DNA of 64,000 nt. Source: Pomphorhynchus laevis (lineage: Eukaryota > Acanthocephala > Palaeacanthocephala > Echinorhynchida > Pomphorhynchidae). Below, in pieces: positions 35,886-46,615 of the stretch. The notes under the pieces are model-generated. The model was not told where the DNA came from. It was given only the letters and a program-made list of their open reading frames with translations, and did not search any database. Within the stretch, counting starts at the first letter, position 1, and each line of letters starts with the position of its first letter. Both the position numbers and the translations under genes were made by a program. The DNA lies in contig WNNJ02002346.1 of the NCBI GenBank assembly GCA_012934845.2, positions 26,125 to 90,124 of the forward strand, written 5' to 3'.

Positions 35886-35895
35886 TACCTCTTAA

Positions 35896-36120
35896 GTGGT
35901 AAAAGTAGTATACTTAGATTTAGGATTTTATTCTGAAAAACATTTATTGAAATGCGTGAATGAACAAAGAAATGAAATCCATTGTTACGAGATTTTAAAT
36001 TTAAAAAGTATATTTTGTGATTCACTGAAATTCTTCATTGACAGTCTGATCCTGACTGTTCTGGAAATTGAAATATATTTGGTACTTTCTATCGAAGTCA
36101 ATAGTAAAAAGCTAAATTAG
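35896..36120 (+). CDS. Unidentified open frame, possible exon
   Basis: A 74-codon frame with no ATG start, preceded by an AG that could be a splice acceptor (AAAAGTAG at about 35908). It reads YLDLGFYSEKHLLKCVNEQR, then NEIHCYEILNLKSIFCD and a hydrophobic stretch FFIDSLILTVLEIEIYLVL. Composition is protein-like but no family was recognised and no neighbouring exon was found. Confidence 0.2.
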   Translation: MVKVVYLDLGFYSEKHLLKCVNEQRNEIHCYEILNLKSIFCDSLKFFIDSLILTVLEIEIYLVLSIEVNSKKLN

Positions 36121-39100
36121 TATTGACTTCCATCACGTATCATGTTTGTTCATTTTCAAATCTGCATTGATTTGCTGCTATTTGTTGCTCATAATAATAT
36201 ATGTGGATTTGATGATTCACATTTATTTAAAAACACGTATTATATTACGCTCGCCCCCTAACTTCAAGTCTACGATAAGCTTAAGTTTCTACCTACGATT
36301 GTTTTCTTCGTAAAAAGGAGATCAGCATGTCCGCATCACGCAAAATTGATATCTCTACAGGAGATATACAGATCATTTCCAATTAGCAAAGCTTCTCTAG
36401 CTTAGGGCTATTGTTTTTCTTATTGATTTATATCTATTAAAAACAAGCGTCTACTTTAAAATGCATGATTAGCTGCGTTGATATGTTGAATATCACTGTT
36501 TGTTGTGTCTACAACAACGAATATCTTTACCTGACGATAAAGATAATTTCACATACTCTGTTAAAAGTTATAATATATATAGGTAGAGACAAATTTTATA
36601 CTAGCCAGAAAGGAAACGAAATATTACGATGTGCTTTCTATTATATTATGTCATAAATGTCAAACAAAAATCGATTAGTCCTCATACACCTGCTATAAAA
36701 AACGAAGGAAATTTTTAACTATAGAGGGTTATTAATGATTTGGAATGGTTACAGATTTGGTCTATATATTATGCAAGAGGTGTTAAAATGAACGAAACTT
36801 TACTGATACAAACACATAGTGTAAGTATTCACTCATTCCAAATTGAATATACATTGAACTAATTCAGTTTTAAAATAAATTAAAACAAATTAAAAAATTT
36901 TTCAATTTTTTTTATAATTTTCATATTTTAATTTTTATTCAAAGTCAGCTGTCATTATGTTTGGTAGTGTACATAAATAAAAATTAATTTATTTTTCATT
37001 TAATAAAAATTAGCAAATTCTAACAGGCAAAATTAGGATCTTTTTACTAAAGATGCAAATTTTGATTACCTATTTGTTAAAGATAAAGTCATAACTTATG
37101 TGTTTATTGTGCTTACTTTAAGTGTATATTGAGTTAATTTTTTTGTAGCAAATACCAAATAGTTTAAACCGACAGAATTACTAAAGCATTTCATGGGTTT
37201 ATATTATTTTAATGGGTTAATTAGGGTTTATATTAAATTTTATTATAATTTAATTACACTTTAAATTTAGCAATTAAGCTATGTAGCTTAAAACAGTATT
37301 TGTAATAAATTCCTAACTTACCATCGATCATACAATAATATATATTATTATCATAATATAATATATTATTATATTATATATTATATTGTAATATATTATT
37401 AGTATAATATATTTATATTTATTAATAAATTTATATTAATAATTTATTAATATATTAATTATATCCTCGACATCCCTACGATTTCTAGCCATGAAGGTGC
37501 TAAAGTATCTTTAGAAGGCTATTCACGTGAGCGTGTCTTGGGTGCTTGGATTTAAATCTCGAGCAATCTAGCCCTTGACGTTTCGATATGGATCATCGAT
37601 AAGCTAATAGCTCGTCGCTCATTCTAGTTACCACAAGCATGATCGTTTGCTGTAAGGTTTGTTTTTTGTTTTACTGATCTTTTAAGTAAGGATCTAGACT
37701 CTAAAATCGCTACGAGTAGCCTTATTATATTGACGCCCTAGCCGCACCGATGGAGCATTTGTAGTTTATCCAAAGCTTGTACGTTTTCGTACACGCTATA
37801 GTACATGTTATTTTATTAATATTTTTAATTTAAAATAATAAAAAATTATTTATGGTCATGTGAACAGCCTCGTCACTCATTCTAGTTCCAACAGGCGTAA
37901 TTGACAGTGCTTAAAGAAGGGCTCCAGCCTCTTTATACTTTATCTAAAGCGAATACGTTCGCTTTAGATAAAAATATTTTTAATATAATAAAATTAAAAA
38001 ATCTAAGATTATTAATAAATTATTTTAAAGTAAATAAAAACTATTTATAATCAAAAGTAATATTATTTGATTGTTTTCAAATTATAACTAATGGTAAAAT
38101 CAATTTTTGTGATACTATATTTTGATATTAAGTTTTAAATGCTTTTTGAAAAAACTTTTCACAGTTAAAGAACGACTCAAAACTAATATTTTATTTATAA
38201 TTAAAATAAAACACGTAAATCCTTACTTTCAATATCATAAATAAAGACTTTCTTAATTTCAAAACACCGTCAAGAGGAAAATAAAGAAAAACACGTCTGT
38301 ATGGGAAATATTATCACCTACTTATCTTTACCAGATATATTTGAGCCTTCTCTGTGATAATTATGGACATAATTATGATAATAATTATTATAATTATTAA
38401 TTATTATGATAATTATTAATTATCATAATAATTAATTATGTAATAATTAATTATTAAAGTTAATTACAAGCATTGTGGGGATTGCCAGCATCTTATTTTT
38501 TATCAACCTTTTAAATTCTTACATTACAACATCAGCCTTGTTCTGCAATTGGAACCACAAAATATCCACACTTGTAAAGCGATATTAAGTAAAAATCTCG
38601 GTCTACAGTTAAGAGATCAAATTTGTATTTGATAGATTAACATATCATCAATTCATCAGCAAAGCTAAAAAGCCTATTGTGTTCTGATTTCTACTCTATG
38701 TGATTTAATACCTTATGCGTTATATTTATACTCACATTCTATCCAGTCAAATATTATAAATACGAGGGTTCAAAAATCCTCGCGGTAGATGATTTCACAC
38801 CAATGAGAATATACATCAACGGAAGGCAAGTACATTATTGTCACTAAATTGGATGGTTTATTTTGAAACTTCTGGTTTTCATATTTTACAAAATTGGCAA
38901 GAAGACCATGAATAAAGTATTAAAATATGATTTTTATATAAATTAAATATCACACCTTTATGTGTGGCATAATATGTTTGATTTTTCTAATTGGCAAAGA
39001 GCACAATTGGAGCATAATTTATTAAGCGAAAAAAAAATGCGAACGCGATTGCATTTATTATCAGTCTTCAACGTTATATTTGAAATAATAATAAATATAA

Positions 39101-39780
39101 AAATTATTTCTTGAACCATTTAATTTCAAATATCCAATTTTTGATAAGCACACTTCAAAATACATATGAACACTTTTAAAAATTAAAATACCATATGAAT
39201 AATTTAAAAAATTTATAATTTTTTGAATAAAAATTATATAATTTTATTATAATTTATTATAATTACATAATTTATAATTTTATTTATAATTTTCTTATAA
39301 TTTTAGATTATAGTTGTTGCATTTAAAAATAATAAAATATTCCATCTAAAAATCTATCAATAGAATACTCTTTTGCGAATAAAAAAGGAAACGTTCCAAA
39401 ATTTAAATATGTAAATATGGGGTGCCAAATATTAACGGGTATTTTATATTTAGTAAACGTTAACTAGAAAATACTGATATATAATGGTATCAAGTATAAA
39501 ATTAGAACTAACCGTTTTACAACAAATTCTGAAAAAATATAATAAAAACGAGTCAGTTACGTTTTTACCAGTCGAGGTTCAACTGCTGTGAATTGCGGGT
39601 GGCAATTCATTGATGCTACCAATTTGAAAATAATGTAAAATTATTAAATGACGACACTATTCTATTTATTACATTATTTAAAGTAATAATATTGATTTAT
39701 TAATTTTAGTAAGAAGTTTGATTCTTAATAAATAATTTTAGTGTATATTTTTATTTTTAAATATATTTATATTTTAACAT
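36121..39780. other. Long AT-rich stretch with short repeats
   Basis: A 40-bp sequence around CTCATTCTAGTTCCAACAGG occurs twice in diverged form (about 37608 and 37868). A 14-bp perfect hairpin lies at 37940-37971 (TTATCTAAAGCGAA / TTCGCTTTAGATAA, 4-nt spacer). A 63-codon frame (36465-36656) has no recognisable domain. No gene could be supported. Confidence 0.3.
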
Positions 39781-39782
39781 TT

Positions 39783-40745
39783 ATTGTCCGATTATAGAGA
39801 TTTTTTAGCTTATTATCTCTTAAAAGTTGTTTTAATATTTCAAATTGTTCATTTATATACATATCTTTTTTAATATTTTTAACTCTATTTTTTAATTCCT
39901 TTTATCACCATGACTTCTTGGTTTGCGTTTAACCGGATTATTATAATATAGTTGTTTATTATTTTATTATGTATTATACTACTTCTGCCAATTCCTTGTA
40001 CCACGTCATTTAATAGTCTTTACTATTAATTTTATCATTTAACAGACTTTAATAGTCTGTTCATTTATTATTTTATTTCTTTACTTTTAGAATTATTTAA
40101 TAGTCCGGCTATATTTATGTTATCTATACATTTATTGATGAAGTTTATGGTTAATGTATATTTTCTATTGTTATTATTTACATTTATTGTACGATTATGG
40201 TATTTTGTATTACAATAACTGTCTATTATACAACTTAGCCTATCATAGTCGTTAATTAATTTTTGATTTATTGAACATATGATATCTTTAGAAAAACTTC
40301 TTATATTTACATAAAGATCTTTTAGCTTATTATCACTTAAAAGTTTTTTTAATATTTCTAATTGTTCATTTATATACATATCTTTTTTAATATTTTTAAC
40401 TCTATTTTTTAATTCCTTTTATCACCATGACTTCTTGGTTTGCGTTTAACCGGATTATTATAATATAGTTGTTTATTATGTATTATACTACTTCTGCCAA
40501 TTCCTTGTACCACGTCATTTAATCCTAATGGGTACATGGAATTAAGCGTTTTAATCCAAAACTCTTCTCTTTCTAATAGTTTTTGTTTTAATATTGATAT
40601 GTTTTCTTTGATAATATATTCTAATATAAATAATTTACAGTTTTTAATATCATGTCCTATTAATCTTATATGTTTATGAAATATAGTTTGACTATTATGC
40701 TGTACATGTGCATTATACTGATTTAAAGTAATATTATGATAATAT
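39783..40745 (-). mobile_element. Penelope-like element, GIY-YIG-side C-terminus
   Basis: Minus strand from about 40745: the frame reads HKHIRLIGHDIKNCKLFILE, later LLEREEFWIKTLNSMYPLGL and NDVVQGIGR, ending after KRKPRSHGDKRN. The REEFWIKTLxxxYPLGLND string is the hallmark of the GIY-YIG/C-terminal part of endonuclease-bearing PLEs. A second frame (40379-40068, 103 codons, QLEILKKLLSDNKLKDLY) is the C-terminal extension, one stop away. No RT is attached. About 190 bp of the end of this unit (40320-40522) is duplicated at 39800-40015. Confidence 0.65.
39800..40015 (-). repeat. Direct duplication of PLE C-terminal segment
   Basis: Closely matches 40320-40522, including CATGACTTCTTGGTTTGCGT and the lysine-rich KRKPRSHG coding stretch. 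The copy lies about 515 bp away in the same orientation with few differences. Suggests unequal recombination or a second truncated insertion. Confidence 0.75.
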
Positions 40746-41117
40746 TAAATCATAATATTGATTTACTATTAATTTTAGTAATAAGTTTGATTTTTAGATA
40801 ACCTTAAAGTATTATTTATTGAATTAAAATCTTTAAACATTAAAATCATTACAAAAATCTCAATAGTATATTGATATTGCTATAATATCAATATTAAATT
40901 ATTGTAAAATGTCATTATAACGATAATATGATATAAAATGACGAAAATGGTATAATATTTGATAATATAGCGAAAATGGTATAACGATATTATTAACATA
41001 TAATATATTTTATAATATATCTATATTTTATATATCTATAATTGAAAGAAGTCTTAATTTTGATAAAATAAAAATCATATTAGTATTGTACAAATCAGTA
41101 TTACATTGAGGTTTTAT
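40746..41117. other. AT-rich stretch, nothing recognised
   Basis: Simple A/T sequence only. Confidence 0.4.
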
Positions 41118-41305
41118 CTCCTGATGGGGTCAGACTTCATGGAATTCCATAATTCCCTCTTTCTTTTCCATGCTCACTGTGATGCACGCGGTTTTCCCCC
41201 TCTGGACTGCCATGCTCACACGTTGGAAAATGAACGACATGGCACGCTGGTCCCCGGTGACACGCTTTAGGCGTCGGCCCAACACCTCAGGTAAAATGTA
41301 TATCA
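41118..41305 (-). mobile_element. GC-rich island, C-terminus of a transposon ORF
   Basis: Sharply GC-rich in an AT-rich region. The minus-strand frame (stop at 41130) reads LPEVLGRRLKRVTGDQRAMS, then FIFQRVSMAVQRGKTA and ends GIMEFHEV. The pattern ...TGD.R...FxFQRxSxAxQRGN.A recalls, from memory, C-terminal ends of retroelement polyproteins in animals. I cannot name the family. Base composition unlike its neighbours suggests recent arrival. Confidence 0.35.
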
Positions 41306-42000
41306 AGTAAAATGTATCCTTTTTAAATTTAATATTAATTAATATTAATATTATTAATTTAATAGTAAATTTAATTTGTTTTAATAAATCCGTCTCAATC
41401 ATCATAATAAAAACCGACAATCAGTCGATTTGTTCATAGCTGCTTATACAAATCGTAAATTTAAATATAACAATGGATTCTACGACTACAAAAAATCTTA
41501 TAATGTTTGAAAATCTCGTAATAAGTTTAGTCGATATGTGTATTTATTTTCAATTACAGTGCATAATTACAAACAACCCTTTAATAATCTATCAACTAAA
41601 ATCAACGAAGAAATTGTTTTCTTCCGATATAATGTAATTCAAGAATTGTAATTTTGTATGAAACTACAATTAACTACAATCGCGAAATATATCTGTTTAA
41701 CAATCCGCTGAGATGATGAGCTGATGGACAGCATAATCGTCTTAGTATTAAGAGTTGTATTGTATTTATTTGGTTTGCCATCCGTCATTAATGGTTCACT
41801 TGCTTGATTCATAATCTTCCTTTCTAAAATATATATTTCAGTTTCTGTATTTAGTTTATATAATACGTCTGTGATATTTAAACAAAAGTTTTCTCATGAA
41901 TATTACTTTTAATATCGTCACTTAATTCGTTATTTACCTTCACATATCGCGGAATATATAAGATTTTATTCAATTTATATTTATAGAACAGAAAATAAAA
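41306..42000. other. AT-rich stretch, nothing recognised
   Basis: No gene or named repeat. Confidence 0.35.
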
Positions 42001-42110
42001 ATCAATTTTTATGAATTGACTAATAAATAATATACGATGTATTCGAATAAAGAATAGTGTTCATCAGGATGAACTGCGATGTTATCAGGTTTCGACATAT
42101 TATAAAAATA
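42001..42110 (-). mobile_element. Penelope-like terminal motif, solo copy
   Basis: Reverse strand reads GTCGAAACCTGATAACATCG, GCAGTTCATC, CTGATGA, then the TTATTAGTCAATTCA flank also seen at 430-470. No coding part attached. Confidence 0.5.
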
Positions 42111-43200
42111 TTCAGGAACTATAAGGTGTAACGCGTAATTTTCAAATCGATGATGCCATAACACCGCATAATTGATGTATTAGACGGTGACCACCCGTTA
42201 ATCGTAACCACCACCTAATTGATGCTATAATTTGAATTACTTTATTGCTATAATAAAGTAATGTGATGTCGGTCTTGTCAAAATAATCCCAAATACAACA
42301 GAAGTTCACATACAGATTTGCTTCAAAATTTGCTTATACTTTTCGTTGCTTTAATACTTGACCCTAATATCATTTTGCACCGATAACATCTTAAATGCAA
42401 GTCTGTACAATCTAATATAATGTCTAATATACATCAGATCCCAAATGCATTAAGACTGTACTTTTGGTTGCCTTTAGCTTTCTATTTGAAGCTATCTGCA
42501 TTCGTTCTACTTTGACCAATTTTGCTTTTTTACGACACGCAACTATAATTCAATATAATCTCTATTAAATCGATGACTAATTTATGACTTTGCATTTCAA
42601 ATGCTTTAATTGATTTAGGCAATTTTATTTTTAATTTCATTTCCATTAAATTCCTCGACATTTACCAAAGCAAAAATATATAATTTGCAATTATTATTGC
42701 CATGTGAACTCTCTCACTATTCGCGATCATAAAACCGTGACAACTTTTTTAGAGGTGAATCGGTTGTAGCTTTTGTGACAGATTTACAGCGACATTTTTG
42801 CGCAGTACCTACATTTCACGTATATATTTATTATGGGCGACTTTTATGAAATATGCTGATGCAATCAAGCATACCGTTGCGTATTTTTGATTCTACCTTC
42901 TCTTAATGTAGTATGTACATACTACGATTGATTACACCGCATCAATTAGCTACAACAATATGACAATCAAATATAGAACAGATCAATAATCAAATAACAC
43001 CAATAAAAATTGGCATTGAGTAAAGCAAGTTGTTTCTTTCTCAGTATGAATTGTATGATTGTCTAAGTGAATTAAGCTGATTAACGTCGAAGAAACACTT
43101 CGTTTGATAATTTGTTAATGGTAAAACGTTTACTAATTGTTTCAAACTTGTCTTAATATATAAATTCGTTTCTTATTAGCAAGCTTTTTAAACTACGTAT
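42111..43200. other. AT-rich stretch, nothing recognised
   Basis: Some mixed-composition sequence near 42170-42230 but no frame or element recognised. Confidence 0.3.
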
Positions 43201-43204
43201 CAGG

Positions 43205-43291
43205 ATTTTATTCATTTTATTGAAAGAAACTCTCATAAAGCAGATGAAGATATTGAATTTTGGAATTTTAAAGAATGCTTTTCTACATGAC
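43205..43291 (+). CDS. Candidate host exon, unidentified
   Basis: After a possible acceptor (CGTATCAG at about 43197-43204) the frame DFIHFIERNSHKADEDIEF, WNFKECFST stays open to TGA. Acidic/amphipathic, protein-like composition. An overlapping frame on the same strand is longer but lysine/leucine-rich and less convincing. No upstream exon was found. Confidence 0.2.
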
Positions 43292-43639
43292 GAATATGTT
43301 GTTATTTTACAGAATTGTTTTGTAACAATTTTATCTCTTTATGTGATCGGTAAAAATCACGGTTAGAACTTTATGAAATGTTAATATATAATATTACATT
43401 GTATATTTTAATAAAGTATTAGTTTTCATATTGTAATATTCAAAAATTTATTATTTCTTGAATATATAATATAATATGTTATTAATATTCATTTTTATAT
43501 TAATATATAAATATTAATAATATAATTAATATATTATATAAATATTAATAGCCTTTTCATTCTAATATTAATTTTTATTCGAGTAACATATTTATTATAT
43601 TCTTTAATTTTATTATTATACAAAAAATAATGGTATAAT

Positions 43640-44010
43640 TATTTTTTCATTAGTATTCATGCATATAATACATTAAGTAATCAAATTTTAAGAATTACAA
43701 CAATTTGTAATGATATTGGCTTTCTTCAAAATCATTTAAATAATATAATAGATAAATCTTTTTTAATTAGGTTACTATAAAAATAAAATCAAACAGAAAT
43801 AGTAAATATATAAATCAACAAAATATTTTTAAAAATACATTTAAACTATAAAGAGAAAAATTTTTATGGATGGATAATAAACAATATACTTTGTATTAGA
43901 ATAAGATACTATATAATCAAATTTAATCATAGGAAATACGTCCTTAGCACGTATTTGGCCCCGCTGCTATGCTGTGTCTAGGAACATAGTTCGAAACCGG
44001 ACAACATGGT
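43640..44010 (+). mobile_element. Penelope-like element tail
   Basis: Same order as 1-440: decayed RT thumb sequence (43650-43860), AAACAATATACTTTGTATTAG, then the terminal motif with GTATTTGGCCCCGCTGCTAT (near 43955) and TTCGAAACCGG. The motif is cut short at about 44010, just before the frame at 44056-44283. Confidence 0.55.
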
Positions 44011-44055
44011 CCAAAACCGGACGGATTATCCCGAACCCCAAGTAAAAACTTGTAT

Positions 44056-44283
44056 CTACTTTTTTACTTGACCGTATTGTTTCACTAAAGTAATGGTCTC
44101 AAAACTAATTTTGGCTCGTTTGAAGCTGATATATAGATATATCAAGTTTATTTTAGTTAATCCGGCTTCTCTAGTAAGAGCATAACTAACATATGCCGCC
44201 GAAATTTGTAAGCCTTCCCATCCCTGATCTAATGCAATGCAAGTACCAATTATACGCTTTAATTTAGCACGCTGCTCTTGATT
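44056..44283 (-). CDS. Unidentified 75-codon frame between two PLE tails
   Basis: Minus-strand open frame bounded by stops: NQEQRAKLKRIIGTCIALDQ, GWEGLQISAAYVSYALTREA, GLTKINLIYLYISFKR, ending VKQYGQVKK and TAG. It is richer in G+C and more protein-like than the flanks, and alternates helix-like segments. No family recognised. It has no ATG start, so it would be the last exon of a host gene, a captured exon or part of a transposon ORF. Confidence 0.3.
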   Translation of the reverse strand, partial: NQEQRAKLKRIIGTCIALDQGWEGLQISAAYVSYALTREAGLTKINLIYLYISFKRAKISFETITLVKQYGQVKK

Positions 44284-44369
44284 TTATTTTATTTGGATTG
44301 AATCGCTTTGTATTTTAATCATATTTTAATGGAAATAAAATCGCTTTGTATTTTAATGAAAATTTTTTA

Positions 44370-44700
44370 CGGATGATAATGAACAATATATTTGTATTAG
44401 AATAAGATACTTAATAATCAAATTTTATCAGAGGAAATAAATATAAACATTAAATTAATATCAATAAAAACTACTTTTAATTTATATCGTAAAGATGACA
44501 TATTTAAATTTACAAGAAACATATTTTTGCATGAGTATTCATGCATACCACATAATGTTAAATATAATACATTAAAGAAATTTTAAGAATGAAATTTTAT
44601 TTTATAGAATTACAATCAAACAGAACATACTTAAATATATAAATCAACAAAATATTATTTAAATAAAAAATCTAAATTATGTTAAAACTTAAGATTGTAT
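44370..44700 (+). mobile_element. Penelope-like element fragment
   Basis: Contains the start of the RT-thumb segment (ACTACTTTTAATTTATATCG, CATGAGTATTCATGCATACC) matching 14478-14300 on the other strand. It is truncated with an internal deletion. The ACTCAGTC motif follows near 44741. Confidence 0.5.
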
Positions 44701-46420
44701 ATTTACATTTTTAAATTTTGTTTAGTACGAAATATATTGACTCAGTCAACTGATTTGATTTATTAAAGTTATTTATCCTAAACCTTTGATTTTATAAACC
44801 CCGATGCACATGTCAGTTTTTTCCACCACCCATCATAGTACACCATTAACTATTCGAGATCACAATTTGATTTCGAAACTACAATAATGTTTCAGTCAGA
44901 CACTGTAACTCTTCTCAAACTTATAATAGAGGCAGTGTTTACACCTAATAGTTGCTATAAAATATTTATCTCGATTAATGTATTAATAACATGACTAGTA
45001 AAATATCATACTACAAGACTCGAAGTAGCGTTACATTTGCGTTTCTATACTTTTTAAATATATATTTACGATGCTATCTGAACGTTTTTAACGTATAATT
45101 GGATACCGAATTTGATTTATCGCGGTCTTGTTGATATCTTAAATACAACAACATATTACATTATGTATAATGTCCGAAATGCACTACATATTGGAGGTTT
45201 TTTAGGACTGTAAAATCTGCAATAAAACTATAATTTATTCATTACATGAATAAATTAATACGCTGAGAATTACATGTGTGCTATTTTATTATATTTTAAT
45301 GTATTTTATTTTAAAGACAATAATAATTTAAGACGATACTTTGTCATAAATTTTGATTAAATATGAAGTTACTTTAATGTAAATCAGAGCTTCAACGGAT
45401 TTAACAATGTAGTAAGGCCTACTTATCAAACCTTTTACCTTTTCATTTTGGTTATTGTCTATTAAACTATATATTAGTAAGTCTATTCAATATTAAAAAA
45501 TACAAGTCATAATTATTGACTTGTATGATTATAAGGGCAATAATTATTAGACTGTAAGAATAGTTTTATTTATAAATGATTTACTAAACAATTATTTAAA
45601 ATAGATTTATGAAAATGTGGTATTTGAAAGGCGTAATTTCTTACACAATAACAAAAGATAACTAAAATTTAAAGGTAAGTAATTAATATAGTCAATTTTT
45701 TATAATTAATTTATATACAAAGTAAATTAATTTAAGTTAAATAATTTGTATAGCAGATTAATTGTTAATTTTTGCTCATTTTGTAAGATATCTTAAGTTT
45801 TCATTCAATTTTGCTATAAAAATATCTTTAGATGAGTCGTAGCTCCAACAATTATATTACATAACTTTTGGTTAGGAATACACTCAGTGGCATATATAAA
45901 AGAGTTATTATGTTAACATTTTCCTGATTTTTCTTACTACTAATATTTTTATCACATTGCATACTTCTTATGCTGATTTTATTATTGATATATTAAAACA
46001 TGTCAAAATATATCAATGAAATGACTACGATGAATGGTGTATCTCTAATAGCAGAGTGATCTGCCAAGCTGTAAACTTATTAATTAACTGTTAGTTAATT
46101 AGCAATAAATAACCTTTTAGATTTTACCGTTTGACAATGCAAATATCTAATAGAGGAGTGATTGATACGCAACACATCAAATTTGATAATCAGTAAAGCA
46201 CTCATTCAAAATCATTTTTGTTGTGTCTCTTAATATTGGGATGATAAATCATTAGTAATAAAGTATACAGAAAACATTTTCAATCATAATTTCAAATTTA
46301 CTAATTTAAACTGTTAGTGTGAACTGTTTTCAGTTGCAAAAGAGTTCTTAAACAGAACTCTTTTGGCAATAGTTTAACTGTTCACTATTTGTGAATTCAA
46401 TCTTGTCTTTATCTGTTTAG
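44701..46420. other. AT-rich region upstream of the INPP5A-like gene
   Basis: No exon recognised. A perfect hairpin (AAAAGAGTTCT / AGAACTCTTTT) lies near 46338-46366, about 55 bp before the first exon's acceptor. The gene's promoter or 5' exon may lie here, but no TATA-type signal stands out. Confidence 0.3.
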
Positions 46421-46615
46421 GCAGGTGGTGATAGATTTCAATATTTGCGAAAGCTCACTTTGATGTCCGAGGGCAATGTAGATAATCAAGCAAACGCCAT
46501 TATAGATCAAAATATTCCAATCATCAAAACTGTCAATTATGACAAGAAATGGGCTAACTTGACTATTTTGATGTGTACAGCGAATGTTGGTAGCTTGTTC
46601 GAAAATGTAGGTAGA
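46421..46615 (+). CDS. INPP5A: INPP5A-like exon 1 (residues 1-51)
   Basis: An acceptor-like ATCTGTTTAG ends at 46420, 42 bp before the first ATG (46463), so a 5' UTR intron or a trans-spliced leader site is likely. The frame is open back to the acceptor, so a longer N-terminus is possible. Residues 35-47 (TILMCTANVGSLF) match the first strand of the phosphatase fold, with the metal-binding Asn. Donor GTGAGT at 46616. Confidence 0.85.
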
